Positions 8,463 to 16,381 are shown, numbered from the stretch's first letter. The stretch: DNA of 16,381 nucleotides from Cyclostephanos tholiformis (GCA_036939975.1 JALLPB010000412.1:1-16381), one strand, 5' to 3'. The notes: generated by a model not told the origin, from the letters alone. Numbers and translations: made by a program.

Positions 8463-11400
8463 ATGGTTGACATATTGAATTCTGTTGCTGATCCAAGAGC
8501 ATTGCGACGAGCACGTAATGCGGAGGCACAAAGAAGACGACGTGCCGATCCTGTTAGGGTAGAGGATGAAATCGCTCGACGACGTGCTAGACTCGAAATT
8601 CCAGGAGTGATAGAAAGAGAGTCGGCACGACGAGCGGTGGCGAGAGAGGAACCCGGTGTTCGAGAACGCGAGTCAGCACGACGAGCGGTTGCGAGAGAGG
8701 AACCCGGTGTTCGAGAACGCGAGTCAGCACGACGAGCGGTTGCGAGAGAGGAACCCGGTGTTCGAGAACGCGAGTCAGCACAACGATCAGCGACACGAGA
8801 AGATGGCACAAGAAGGGAGGAGGAAAACAATCATCGACAATCTAGACGAAATTTATCAGGTGTTCGAGAACATGAGGCAGCACAACGAGCTGCAACAAGA
8901 TCTAGGAGGAAATTTGATATGGCATGCAAGTATGTAAATGGTAATTTTTTATTTCATCAGCCTTGCGGGTTGTGGAATGAACCCTGTGTTCATGGTTGTG
9001 GCTACCTACACCTATCGTCATCGTCAGGCGGTACGAGGAAAAAATGTTGTGCAAATGGCCGCCTGTCATCTTCCAGTGAGAACTTTGATGAGGAATTGAT
9101 GATTGACCATGAACTTGACCGGTTGCCCAAATTTTTAAGAGTGCTCCTCTTCTCANTTTGATGAGGAATTGATGATTGACCATGAACTTGACCGGTTGCC
9201 CAAATTTTTAAGAGTGCTCCTCTTCTCACATCGTGGCTTTTCACAGAAATCTTCCACATACAATAACTTAGTTGCTATGGCAGCTACTGCTGTGTGCAAC
9301 TATAGTGATACCAACGGCTTCACGCGGCGTGGACATGGACCACAGTCTGTGTTTATGAATGGTCGTGTTCATCACTACATGAGGATCGCATCTACCACAT
9401 CGCATAACTGCGGTATATCATATTTCGTATTCGATGATATAGCGGCACTTGCAGGTTCTGCTGACAGACAAAATGTTGATCCGACAATATTGTCTGATAT
9501 TTGCCATGGGCTTAAGTATGAGAACTCATATTGCCGCAATTTACGCTTTCTTGGAGTAGAGGCACGTCGTCGTGCTGAAGGCAACATTGTCATTCCCAGG
9601 ATGGTAGATCAAGTTCAGCATTTCGATGTGTGCTCTGTTGTGAATAACAGGCAAACTGGTGCGATAAAGTTGCAAGTGAAAACTAATACGGGAAATGTGT
9701 CTGATATCGATATGAACTCTGAAAAAGTCGAAGGATTGTGCTTTCCATTACTGTTCCCCCATGCGGAGCCAGGATACACTAATGCGAGTAAAAATCGTTT
9801 AAGTCCAGATGAGTATGTCATGGCACGGTTGTTGAAACCCGAAAAAATTCATCGTAAATATATGATTGCAACTGCCCCCCAAGCACCGTATCTATGTATT
9901 GATAGTAGAACTGGAGAACCTTTTGCAGATATGGAAGATGAATGTGTGGTTCAATCTTACCAAGTACCAAACGTGTTGATTAATCGCCGTCTACGTGTCA
10001 ATCGTTTCATGTTAATGGCACGGCTGGCGCAATATTGGCTGATGGATTTTTATTCAAGAGTACTTGACCAAAGAATGAGCATTGTAAGGAGGATGAAGAC
10101 TCGTATTATGATGGGACAGAATATGCAACTTTCTGAGACTTTGACCGAGCACGAAGAACAAGACAGACGTGCTGCTGGATATGTGGATGTACCCAAGGAT
10201 GTATCCTATCTTCCAAGCAGTGTTCATGGTTCCCCTCGTCATATGACTGCTTTGGCAAGGAATGCATTGATATTGGTTTCAGAGTTTGGCTGTCCACATG
10301 TTTTTATTACACTCACTTGCAATCCGAAATGGCCTGAGATTCTTTCTCAATTATTACCTGGACAAACAGCATTTGATCGACCAGATGTGACAGCTGCGGT
10401 ATTTAAATCGCGGCTAGATCTAATGAAGATGAATCTACGTAATGGGAAATATTTTGACGGTTGTGAAATTACGTATCACTTTCACGTTATTGAATACCAA
10501 TACCGGGGGTTGCCACATGCACATTTAGTAGCACGATTTGAAGATGCGTATGACATAGATGACGATCCAAATCGTGCCAATTTAATAGAATTTGTCAACA
10601 AGCATTTTATTGCTGAGATGCCGCGCTTTGAGGGTGAGGATTATCAAAACATCTATTCATTAGATGGTGTCCCTGAATATACTGATTTGTTCAAACGGAC
10701 TGCAATTGAAATGGTGCGCATGAATAACACTCACAAGTGTGCAACGGCCATAAATGGATGCAAGAGGGAAGCTGATGATAGGTGCAGGCGTGGTTACGGT
10801 TGTTCTGATGTTATATTAGACACGTATGTAAATGAGACCACAAACAGGATTGTTTATAGAAGAAGAATGGAATGTGACCTGATGATAGTCCCATACAATC
10901 TGCAGATGATGATGGATTGGGATTCTCACATCAATGTGGAATACAGTGGATCTGCATATTGTGCTCTTTATCTTTATAAGTATTGTTACAAAGGTGCATC
11001 AAGAAAGGAACGTATAGACTTGAGTTTTGAGGAAGAGCAAGATTCTTTGGATGAGATTAAACTCTTTATATATGGCAGAATTNCGTATAGACTTGAGTTT
11101 TGAGGAAGAGCAAGATTCTTTGGATGAGATTAAACTCTTTATATATGGCAGAATTATGTGTTCAATGTCTGCAGTATGGCGCATGTATGGTTATCAAGAT
11201 TATCCCGCCCCGGAACCGGCCGTTTGTGCTTTTAAAGTACGAACTGGTGCTCAGCTGAAAGACTTTATTCAACGAAAGGAAGTAACAGATTTACAAATCT
11301 ATTACAACCGACCGGATAGCCTCGAATCTTTATTGTTCACTGAATTCTTGGAACGATATAACACATCATCACAGCTACCGAAATATTATGCAGATAATCC

Positions 11401-13659
11401 TCACAGTCTTGACAATATATGCATTCAACATCATTACTTCAAAGTATACATGGAACCGGACCAAGAAATTCGTTATGTATATCGTCCAATCAGACATGTG
11501 AAGCGATGCATACGTATTGAGATGCTATTTATTACAAGTGGTGACATTTTCTACTTGAGGCTAATACTGTTAAACAGAAAGGCACGCAGCGACAAAGATG
11601 TTCTAACTTATTATCCTATTCGTGGTGGAGGTGAACCCCTTTTGTGCACCAGCTACCAACAATCTGCAATTGCACACGGTTATGTCGACAGTGTTGATGA
11701 CGTACGTGAGACATACAGTGATATGTGTTGTACTGGTACAGGATGTCAGTGCAGAAGCTATTTTGTTGTGTTAACATTACATGGTTATGCAACACATGCT
11801 ATATTTGATGATTATGAAAAGAGAAGGTTCATGTTCATGGATTACATAACTATGCATGGTGTCATCGAATCAGTTGCGGAGCAGATGATGCTGCAAGACC
11901 TAGAGCGCAAATTTCGCAAAAGTCAATCATCTATGGAAAAATATGGATTTCCAACACCTCAGGGCGTACCAACTGAGCTGGAAGAAGCAATAATTCACTG
12001 GAAGAATGAACAAATGCAAGAACGACAAAACCAGCTATTAGATTATCTTAACCAAACCTATCCAAACAATCATGAGCAGCAGATTGGTTATGACGCTATA
12101 ATGGAATCGATAATAAATTTTAGCACTTCAAATCGAGATGATCTAATTCAACATGAATTACATTTCATAGGTGGTCCAGGAGGTACAGGAAAATCTGCAC
12201 TTTTCAAGAAGTTGCATGCGGCATGCCGTAAAAATGGTATTCTTATAACAATCTGTGCTCAATCAAGTCTCGCAGCTTTATCTTTCGATGGTGCAACTAC
12301 AGCACACTCTCTATTCTCATACCCTGTGGAAGAAGAAGATGATATAGATGATCAAAATTTACCCCGATGCAATTTCAGTAAAGAACGTTGTGATTTTCTA
12401 CATGATGTATCGGTAATATTTTGGGATGAATTTATTTCTAATGATCGCATACTCATTGAAGCAGTTTTAGAGGAATTCAAAACAAGATGGGAAAGACCAA
12501 GGTTCTATGTGTTTGTCTGTGCTGGCGACTTCGCTCAGGTGAGTAATTACGTTCTGCCGGCCATTCTGCAAATCCCTTCGGTTCTGCCATTATCAATCAT
12601 TTATTTAACACACTTGCAAAACAATAGACTCTTCCTATTGTATTGGGTAATGACAAGCATTCTATACTCGAAGCCATGATATCTTCAAACAATAACATAT
12701 GGGGTAATTTTCATATGCACCCTTTGAAGACTAATATGCGTCTGGCATCAGCGGCATCAGCAAGAGCTCGTGGAGGTCTTATAACACATGATGAAGAACG
12801 GCAGCTTCAGTATGCCGATATGTTGATTGATGTCAGCATGAATCGCAACTCTGGGCATTGTTATGTTATACAAAATGTTGATGAGAATATATCTATCTTG
12901 GGCTTACCATATATGAAGTATTACACTGAAACCAACTACAATGAAGCTGTTGAATGGCTGTATCCTGGACGGCAGTTGGATTACAGTGCTACAATATTGT
13001 GCTCTAACAACAAGAGTGTAGACATGTGGAATTCCGTTGCTCAGAAGATGAATCCCACACAAGAGCATATTCTAAGATCTAAAGATTGTTTTTCTGAAGT
13101 GGACGACCCAAATGGTCACCTCAGGAAGATGCTTTCAGCGAATATTTTGAATGGCTTCAGAAAATGTGGCATTCCTGATCATGAGTTAATTCTTAAAGTG
13201 GGCGACATTTGCCTCGTTACCCGCGCCATTCATGGACTCGGCCTTGCAAACAATTCAAGGGTAAGTATAGTTGCCATACATCGACACTGTGTTGAAGTAG
13301 TAACGGTTGGTGACCATGCTGGACGAAATGTCAGAATCCCACGTATATCGTTCAAGTTCAGATTACCATATGGGAAGTCTTACCAGCTTACAAGAATGCA
13401 ATTTCCATTGCGTCTGGCATATGCTATCACGTATAACAAGAGTCAATCTCAGACATTGATAAAAGTTCTTCTTGATATCACATCACCACCCTTTAGTCAT
13501 GGACAGCTATACGTTGCATTGAGCCGAGTACGTGACTGCAGAAATATCAACATATACTTGACAAACGAACAGGTAACACCATCACCGTATAATTCTGACA
13601 TCATGATACCAACTGTAAACAATATTGTTTATCAAGATGTTTTGGTTCTTAATAACTAA
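8463..13659 (+). CDS. Helitron Rep-helicase transposase (HUH nuclease plus PIF1-type helicase)
   Basis: This protein would nick and transfer element ends and unwind DNA in rolling-circle transposition. Read as 8463-9083, 9157-11010, 11084-12538 and 12628-13659 it gives about 1,653 residues without a stop, within the usual range for Helitron transposases. In order: an Arg/Glu-rich N-terminus with three 17-residue repeats (55-105); a Cys/His cluster (about 155-199) like the zinc finger before Helitron Rep domains; the Rep motif FITLTCNPKWPE (590-601); FHVIEYQYRGLPHAHL with the HUH histidines 661 and 663; a Tyr-rich YLYKYCYKG (812-820) holding the candidate catalytic tyrosines; Walker A GGPGGTGKS (1188-1196); Walker B VIFWDE (1269-1274); GDFAQTLP (1306-1313) across the splice junction; AITYNKSQSQTL; and HGQLYVALSRVRD (1601-1613). 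The ATG at 8463 has A at -3. The two interruptions at 9156 and 11083 are assembly joins, not mutations. Confidence 0.93.
8625..8777 (+). repeat. Three tandem 51-bp units coding a 17-residue Arg/Glu repeat
   Basis: Units 8625-8675, 8676-8726 and 8727-8777 are nearly identical (one G/T difference in the first unit). Each encodes ARRAVAREEPGVRERES. A decayed fourth unit follows, and the segment before them is a distant relative. Near-identity at the DNA level means recent expansion inside the transposase N-terminus. The repeats are rich in alternating Arg and Glu and could form a charged helix. Any nucleic-acid contact is inference. Confidence 0.95.
9084..9228. other. Assembly join: 72-bp duplicate either side of a single N (9156)
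   Basis: Positions 9084-9155 and 9157-9228 are identical and separated only by N. The 73-base offset shifts the Rep-helicase frame by one; discounting one copy plus the N restores a continuous frame. This is an unmerged overlap between two contigs. Confidence 0.95.
11011..11155. other. Assembly join: second 72-bp duplicate either side of a single N (11083)
   Basis: Positions 11011-11082 and 11084-11155 are identical with one N between. The duplicate is 72 bases, exactly as at the first join, and again its removal restores the Rep-helicase frame. It falls just after the Tyr-rich Rep motif. Confidence 0.95.
12539..12627 (+). other. Spliceosomal intron (89 bp) in the helicase domain
   Basis: The donor is CAG/GTGAGT at 12539 and the acceptor is ACAATAG at 12627, with a TTTAAC text near 12604 as a possible branch site. 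Splicing joins GCT GGC GAC TTC GCT CAG to ACT CTT CCT, producing the helicase motif GDFAQTLP, and corrects the frame (89 is not a multiple of three). Without removal the protein loses the C-terminal helicase motifs. The intron body contains CTGCC and CCATTCTG text matching the element's octamer repeat. Confidence 0.9.
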
Positions 13660-13703
13660 TTGTTATCATATTTACAGGAATTACACTTTAAGCAGATAAG
13701 TGT

Positions 13704-13715
13704 CTACTTAAGTAG
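13704..13715. terminator. 12-bp palindrome between convergent genes (possible 3'-end element)
   Basis: CTACTTAAGTAG is a perfect palindrome lying in the 219-bp gap between the stop of the Rep-helicase (13659) and the stop of the minus-strand gene (13879). No AATAAA signal is obvious on either strand in this gap. A role in transcript ending is a guess. Confidence 0.25.
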
Positions 13716-13878
13716 TAAGTATTATTGGTTAGTAGTAGGTATAGAGTGTCATTACAGATTATGTTCAAAGCTCAAATGTTTGTCATAAACTTCAAGCTTC
13801 AACGAAGGTTCCCTACAAAACATATATATATCAGAACTTACTGAAACGATTAATCTCATATGATCATGAACAAATATA

Positions 13879-14490
13879 TTAGATGAGACTTTCTATTTCA
13901 TCACTTGCTTCCTGAATAGACTCTTGAAAGATTGCTTCTCTCGCTTCATCAAATGACGCTGTATAGAAGTAACTATCTAATTCTTCCACTTGCAACTCAG
14001 AGATATTTAATTCAATTACATCAACTCTTTCCCCCTCAAATGTGTTGTCTCTCAACACGGCTCTAGCAATTTTGTTTGCATATGCAACGTGAGCTTCCAT
14101 GGGAAAAGAGCCCTCCATTCCAACCTTTGTTGCATCAATGTGCATGACCCATAGATTCACACCTATCAAAGAAGACTTGACCCACCTCGTAGTCAAGTTG
14201 GTGAATGGCTTGAATTCAACTCCCCCAAAATAGATCAAAGCATCATTCCTGTTGGATAGGTCTTTGACAAAGTCCTTCCCATTAAAAAAGTTTTCAAATG
14301 ACCAACCGTATGGTGTTCCATTAGTATTGATCAATAACTTAATGTTATGGGAGTTTTTCTGTTCATCGGGTGCCTTTTTTGGAATGGGACTGTAGGGGTT
14401 AGGTCGCTTTGATGCATCTTTACCTTTTCCTGGAGAGCGCTTTGAAGTAGTAACAGCAGATTTTGCAGCAACCGTAGTGGATTTTGTCAT
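13879..14490 (-). CDS. Unrecognised 203-residue Helitron-associated protein
   Basis: I do not recognise this protein. The frame runs from an ATG at 14490 (minus strand, A at -3) to TAA at 13879-13881. Residues 1 to about 45 are Lys/Ser/Thr/Pro-rich and probably disordered, with KRPNPYSPIPKK as a possible nuclear-localisation-like segment. The remainder looks folded, with alternating hydrophobic strands (LIYFGGVEFKPF, LIGVNLWVMHID), an Ala-rich helix (EAHVAYANKIARAVL) and a strongly acidic C-terminus. There is no signal peptide or membrane segment. It converges on the Rep-helicase and diverges from the gene at 15061, sharing a repeat-built upstream region with the latter. An uninterrupted frame of this length in AT-rich DNA supports a real gene. 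Helitrons often carry accessory ssDNA-binding proteins, but I see no OB-fold signature strong enough to call one. Confidence 0.7.
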   Translation of the reverse strand: MTKSTTVAAKSAVTTSKRSPGKGKDASKRPNPYSPIPKKAPDEQKNSHNIKLLINTNGTPYGWSFENFFNGKDFVKDLSNRNDALIYFGGVEFKPFTNLTTRWVKSSLIGVNLWVMHIDATKVGMEGSFPMEAHVAYANKIARAVLRDNTFEGERVDVIELNISELQVEELDSYFYTASFDEAREAIFQESIQEASDEIESLI

Positions 14491-14524
14491 TTTTGAAACC
14501 GAATGAAATTGTTACGAGTAGTCT

Positions 14525-14964
14525 GAATTTGTGAGCTCGGAAAAAACTCAACAGACATATTACACAAGAAGTATTTTACTTGATCTATCAGTAATAGGGG
14601 TATTCTTATCTGCCGTTCTGCCGTTCTGCCATTCTGCCATTCGGCCATTCTACCTTTATGCCATTCTGCCATTCTGTCCTTCTGCTGATCTGCCATTCTG
14701 CCATTCTGCCGTTCTGCCATTATGCCATTATTGCACTCTCGGAATTTGTGAGCTAGGAAAAAACTCAACTGACATATTACACAAGAAGTATTTTACTTGA
14801 TCTATCAGTAATAGGTATTCTTATCTGCCATTCTGCCATTCTGCCATTCTGCCATTCTACCTTTATGCCATTCTGCCATTCTGCCTTTCAACCATTCTGC
14901 CATTCTGCCATTCTGCCATTCTGTCCTTATGCCAATCTGCCATTCTGCCATTATTGCACTCTCG
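14525..14964 (+). repeat. Tandem duplication of a ~220-bp unit (14525-14741 and 14742-14964)
   Basis: Both units begin GAATTTGTGAGCT, continue through a shared AACTCAAC, CATATTACACAAGAAG and TTGATCTATCAGTAATAG text, contain an octamer array, and end TTGCACTCTCG. They differ by a few substitutions and in array length. The duplication fills most of the space between the divergent starts at 14490 and 15061, so each unit may carry promoter elements. Confidence 0.92.
14610..14730 (+). repeat. CTGCCATT octamer array 1
   Basis: About fifteen degenerate copies of CTGCCATT (variants CTGCCGTT, CGGCCATT, CTACCTTT, CTGTCCTT). Because the period is 8, every frame reads as a pseudo-repetitive peptide (for example MAEWQNGR on the minus strand). 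These are not genes. Confidence 0.93.
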
Positions 14965-15033
14965 ACAATTCTACCACTGCTGTTTGGTCTGCCAATCTGA
15001 CATTCCGCCATAATGCCATTATGCTGCTATGCC
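14825..15033 (+). repeat. CTGCCATT octamer array 2, decaying toward the downstream gene
   Basis: The array is regular to about 14952, is broken by the CACTCTCG end of the duplication, and then continues as scattered variants (CTGCCAAT, CCGCCATA, ATGCCATT) to within about 30 bp of the ATG at 15061. It lies in the same orientation relative to its downstream gene as the array upstream of the Rep-helicase. Confidence 0.9.
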
Positions 15034-15060
15034 GTTTACTTATCTCTGCGAAATAATATT

Positions 15061-16381
15061 ATGAAGACTATTCCACAAAACATCAGACGTGTTGAGGGAT
15101 ATGTGACCTCAGACATACAAGAGTCAATGAAGGCTGTTAAGGACTTAGAACGTGTTGTAGGAACTGCCGTTGAGCGTAACTCTTGGGGGAAGTCTAGGGG
15201 TGGTCTGATGTGTCGCTTCCCAAACACCGGAGGACTTCACCACACCTCTGGAAATGCACCTCTTGATACACGGATCATGTCCAATAATAGCGAAAAACAT
15301 GGCATACAGCCTGTTACAAAATTGACCTCTTCTAAATCATTGATCATGCCCGGGACTACAATAGTCATGTCCAACAACAGAGATAAACTTGGAATACAGC
15401 CTGGCACAAAATTAACCTATGCTACTAAATCAATGGATACGCCAGGGACTACAATCGCCCCTATCATCCGTGAATTCGCACCGACCACACATTCACCATG
15501 GTGTCATGTTAATATATCCCAAACTCCATCATCAAAAAGGACACGTGTAGCTGCATCTGCTTTTAAATATGACATACACAAAATGTCTTCTCGGCATACA
15601 AAACACAAAAGAACCAACAACAATAGTCGAAAGTATATTAAACAGGTTCGTTTTCTCAAAGATGTGAAGGTATGTAACGTGGCGTCCATCAACAATGTAA
15701 TACATATGACTACGGATTATATTAAACACCACATAGTTGTATGTGATGGGGGTGATACGATTCATGATGCTATACAAACTGATGTAATCGGTAGCGATAT
15801 ACAAGTATTACGTATACGTAATGGTGACTTATGGGTTGCTGATACGGGGAATGCTACACTTGGCTTGCGTTTTAATTCGCCAGGTGACAAAGTGCCAATC
15901 TTCGTTCGACTGCCAAGAAATGATTCACTAAATATTATCAACGATGGTCAAATGGTATGCAGTGCTATGAGGTCATGTGTGCTAACACAGAGACAATCGT
16001 TGGCTAGGGGGAAAGGAAACCATGTATTTATCGAAAATGGCAATAAATACTGTTGTGTTGGTGCTCAGCCTGGAAGAGCTCAAAAGGGTGTACAATCCGG
16101 TCATTACAGGCTGAAACACGGATTTGAAAGCAAGAATTGGGATATTTTGCATAGGCTGCTAAAGACTGCGGAGTATGCCTTCGACAGATATATTAATACA
16201 GACGTCATAAGGCACATTTCATGTGCGCGGTCAAGAGTATGTTTCAAGACAATGGAACCATCTCCATTTTCATCTCAAAAGAAAACTGCCAGATATTATA
16301 ACGGACTTGGATTTGGCATTAACGTTTTTTTGAGATGTCATGTTGACCGTGATTTCACAATGTCCATTGTGCAAGTCCACA
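15061..16381 (+). CDS. Large Helitron cargo protein, partial, with a candidate 2OG-Fe(II) dioxygenase motif
   Basis: Frame 15061-16381 is open for 440 codons with no stop and continues beyond the window. ATG 15061 (A at -3) is preferred; an in-frame ATG at 15013 lies inside the octamer-repeat tail, and a TGA at 14998-15000 closes the frame above it. Residues 1-60 look folded. Residues 73-131 hold two copies of a ~30-residue unit (MSNN, then GIQP-TKLT, then PGTT). Residues 160-200 are basic (RHTKHKRTNNNSRKYIK). Residues 201-300 look like a beta-rich domain. The C-terminal part (about 340-440) includes RYYNGLGFGINVFLRCHVDRD, in which N-x5-HxD (N421, H427, D429) has the spacing of the iron-binding strand in TET/JBP-type dioxygenases. 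The distal His and the Arg that would complete that site lie off the edge. Otherwise I do not recognise the protein. Confidence 0.8.
   Translation, partial: MKTIPQNIRRVEGYVTSDIQESMKAVKDLERVVGTAVERNSWGKSRGGLMCRFPNTGGLHHTSGNAPLDTRIMSNNSEKHGIQPVTKLTSSKSLIMPGTTIVMSNNRDKLGIQPGTKLTYATKSMDTPGTTIAPIIREFAPTTHSPWCHVNISQTPSSKRTRVAASAFKYDIHKMSSRHTKHKRTNNNSRKYIKQVRFLKDVKVCNVASINNVIHMTTDYIKHHIVVCDGGDTIHDAIQTDVIGSDIQVLRIRNGDLWVADTGNATLGLRFNSPGDKVPIFVRLPRNDSLNIINDGQMVCSAMRSCVLTQRQSLARGKGNHVFIENGNKYCCVGAQPGRAQKGVQSGHYRLKHGFESKNWDILHRLLKTAEYAFDRYINTDVIRHISCARSRVCFKTMEPSPFSSQKKTARYYNGLGFGINVFLRCHVDRDFTMSIVQVH
15277..15460 (+). repeat. Tandem ~30-codon duplication inside the cargo gene
   Basis: The segment starting ATCATGTCCAATAATAG is followed 90 bases later by GTCATGTCCAACAACAG. 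The two units keep GIQPxTKLT and PGTT, with a one-codon length difference. Many differences are at third codon positions, so the units have diverged while keeping protein sequence, which suggests coding constraint. Confidence 0.85.

Larger units (their letters stand above)
14491..15060. promoter_or_regulatory. Probable divergent promoter region of two Helitron genes
   Basis: The minus-strand gene starts at 14490 and the plus-strand gene at 15061, leaving about 570 bp made almost wholly of the tandem duplication and octamer arrays. By arrangement it must contain both 5' regions if both genes are expressed. No strong TATA box is evident. The call rests on layout only. Confidence 0.45.
8036..16381 (+). 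mobile_element. Autonomous Helitron, 5' end present, 3' end beyond the window
   Basis: The element begins with TC just after an A (A8035/T8036), as expected for a Helitron inserting at an AT dinucleotide. Its 5' end is AT-rich (TCTATTCTTATATTATAAAA). It encodes a Rep-helicase with HUH and PIF1-type motifs, which defines the class. I assign everything to the right edge to the same element because the CTGCCATT octamer arrays near its 5' end recur at 14610-15033 and in the helicase intron, and because no CTRR end preceded by a hairpin is visible after the helicase gene. The downstream genes could instead lie outside a cryptic 3' end, so membership of the last 2.7 kb is an inference. Confidence 0.8.

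Noticed and set aside
8366..8830. Minus-strand frame rich in SRTPGSSLATARRADSR repeats
   Set aside because: It is the antisense shadow of the 51-bp repeats in the Rep-helicase gene.
9084..11155. Genuine tandem duplications and frameshift mutations in the transposase
   Set aside because: Each duplicate is exactly 72 bp around a single N, and removing one copy plus the N restores the frame both times. Assembly joins explain this fully.
13660..13878. Possible Helitron 3' end just after the helicase gene (palindrome at 13704-13715)
   Set aside because: No CTRR follows at the expected short distance, the stem is AT-rich, and octamer arrays shared with the 5' part lie further right.
14487..15011. 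Minus-strand open frames with MAEWQNGR-type repeats, and matching plus-strand Cys/His/Pro-rich frames
   Set aside because: They are translations of the 8-bp octamer arrays. An 8-bp period gives an 8-residue pseudo-repeat in any frame. No independent coding evidence.
14610..15033. Possible CRISPR-like array
   Set aside because: The unit is 8 bp, contiguous and degenerate, with no unique spacers, and the context is eukaryotic.

Overview
The window looks like transposon-dense nuclear DNA from a eukaryote with a low-GC genome. The evidence is the nesting of several eukaryotic transposon classes, one clear GT-AG intron inside a coding region, and ATG starts with A at -3. The reverse-transcriptase and gag fragments read like families I associate with diatoms and related algae (stramenopiles). 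That taxonomic guess rests on pattern memory and is weak.

Layout. Positions 1-54 are an (ATG)18 microsatellite. Positions 55-889 hold nothing I can assign. From about 902 to 4778 lies an old, badly frameshifted reverse-transcriptase pseudogene with an A+C-rich plus strand. It keeps a YVDD-type catalytic motif, an RNase H-like block and a Cys/His block downstream, and is bracketed by a 12-bp direct repeat that may be its target-site duplication. A short fragment of a different reverse-transcriptase lineage sits near 5500-5660. Positions 5680-7608 hold no supportable gene. From 7609 to 8035 is a frameshifted gag-like fragment of an LTR retrotransposon.

That gag fragment is cut at 8035/8036 by the 5' end of a Helitron, which runs from 8036 past the right edge. 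The Helitron carries a near-5' duplication, a Rep-helicase gene (8463-13659, about 1,653 residues once two assembly joins are corrected and one 89-bp intron is removed), an unrecognised 203-residue gene on the minus strand (14490 back to 13879), and a plus-strand gene of at least 440 residues that starts at 15061 and is still open at the window edge. The last gene ends in an N-x5-HxD block that resembles the iron-binding start of the TET/JBP-type 2-oxoglutarate/Fe(II) dioxygenase fold. Degenerate CTGCCATT octamer arrays lie upstream of all three Helitron genes and also inside the helicase intron.

How the parts relate. The Rep-helicase should nick, peel and rejoin the element by rolling-circle transposition. 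The other two genes look like accessory cargo sharing a divergent, repeat-built promoter region. The Helitron reading frames are free of stops while the surrounding retroelements are wrecked, so a young element appears to be inserted in an old transposon graveyard. Two single-N positions (9156, 11083) each sit between perfect 72-bp duplicates. These are assembly joins and must be corrected before anyone calls this gene broken.
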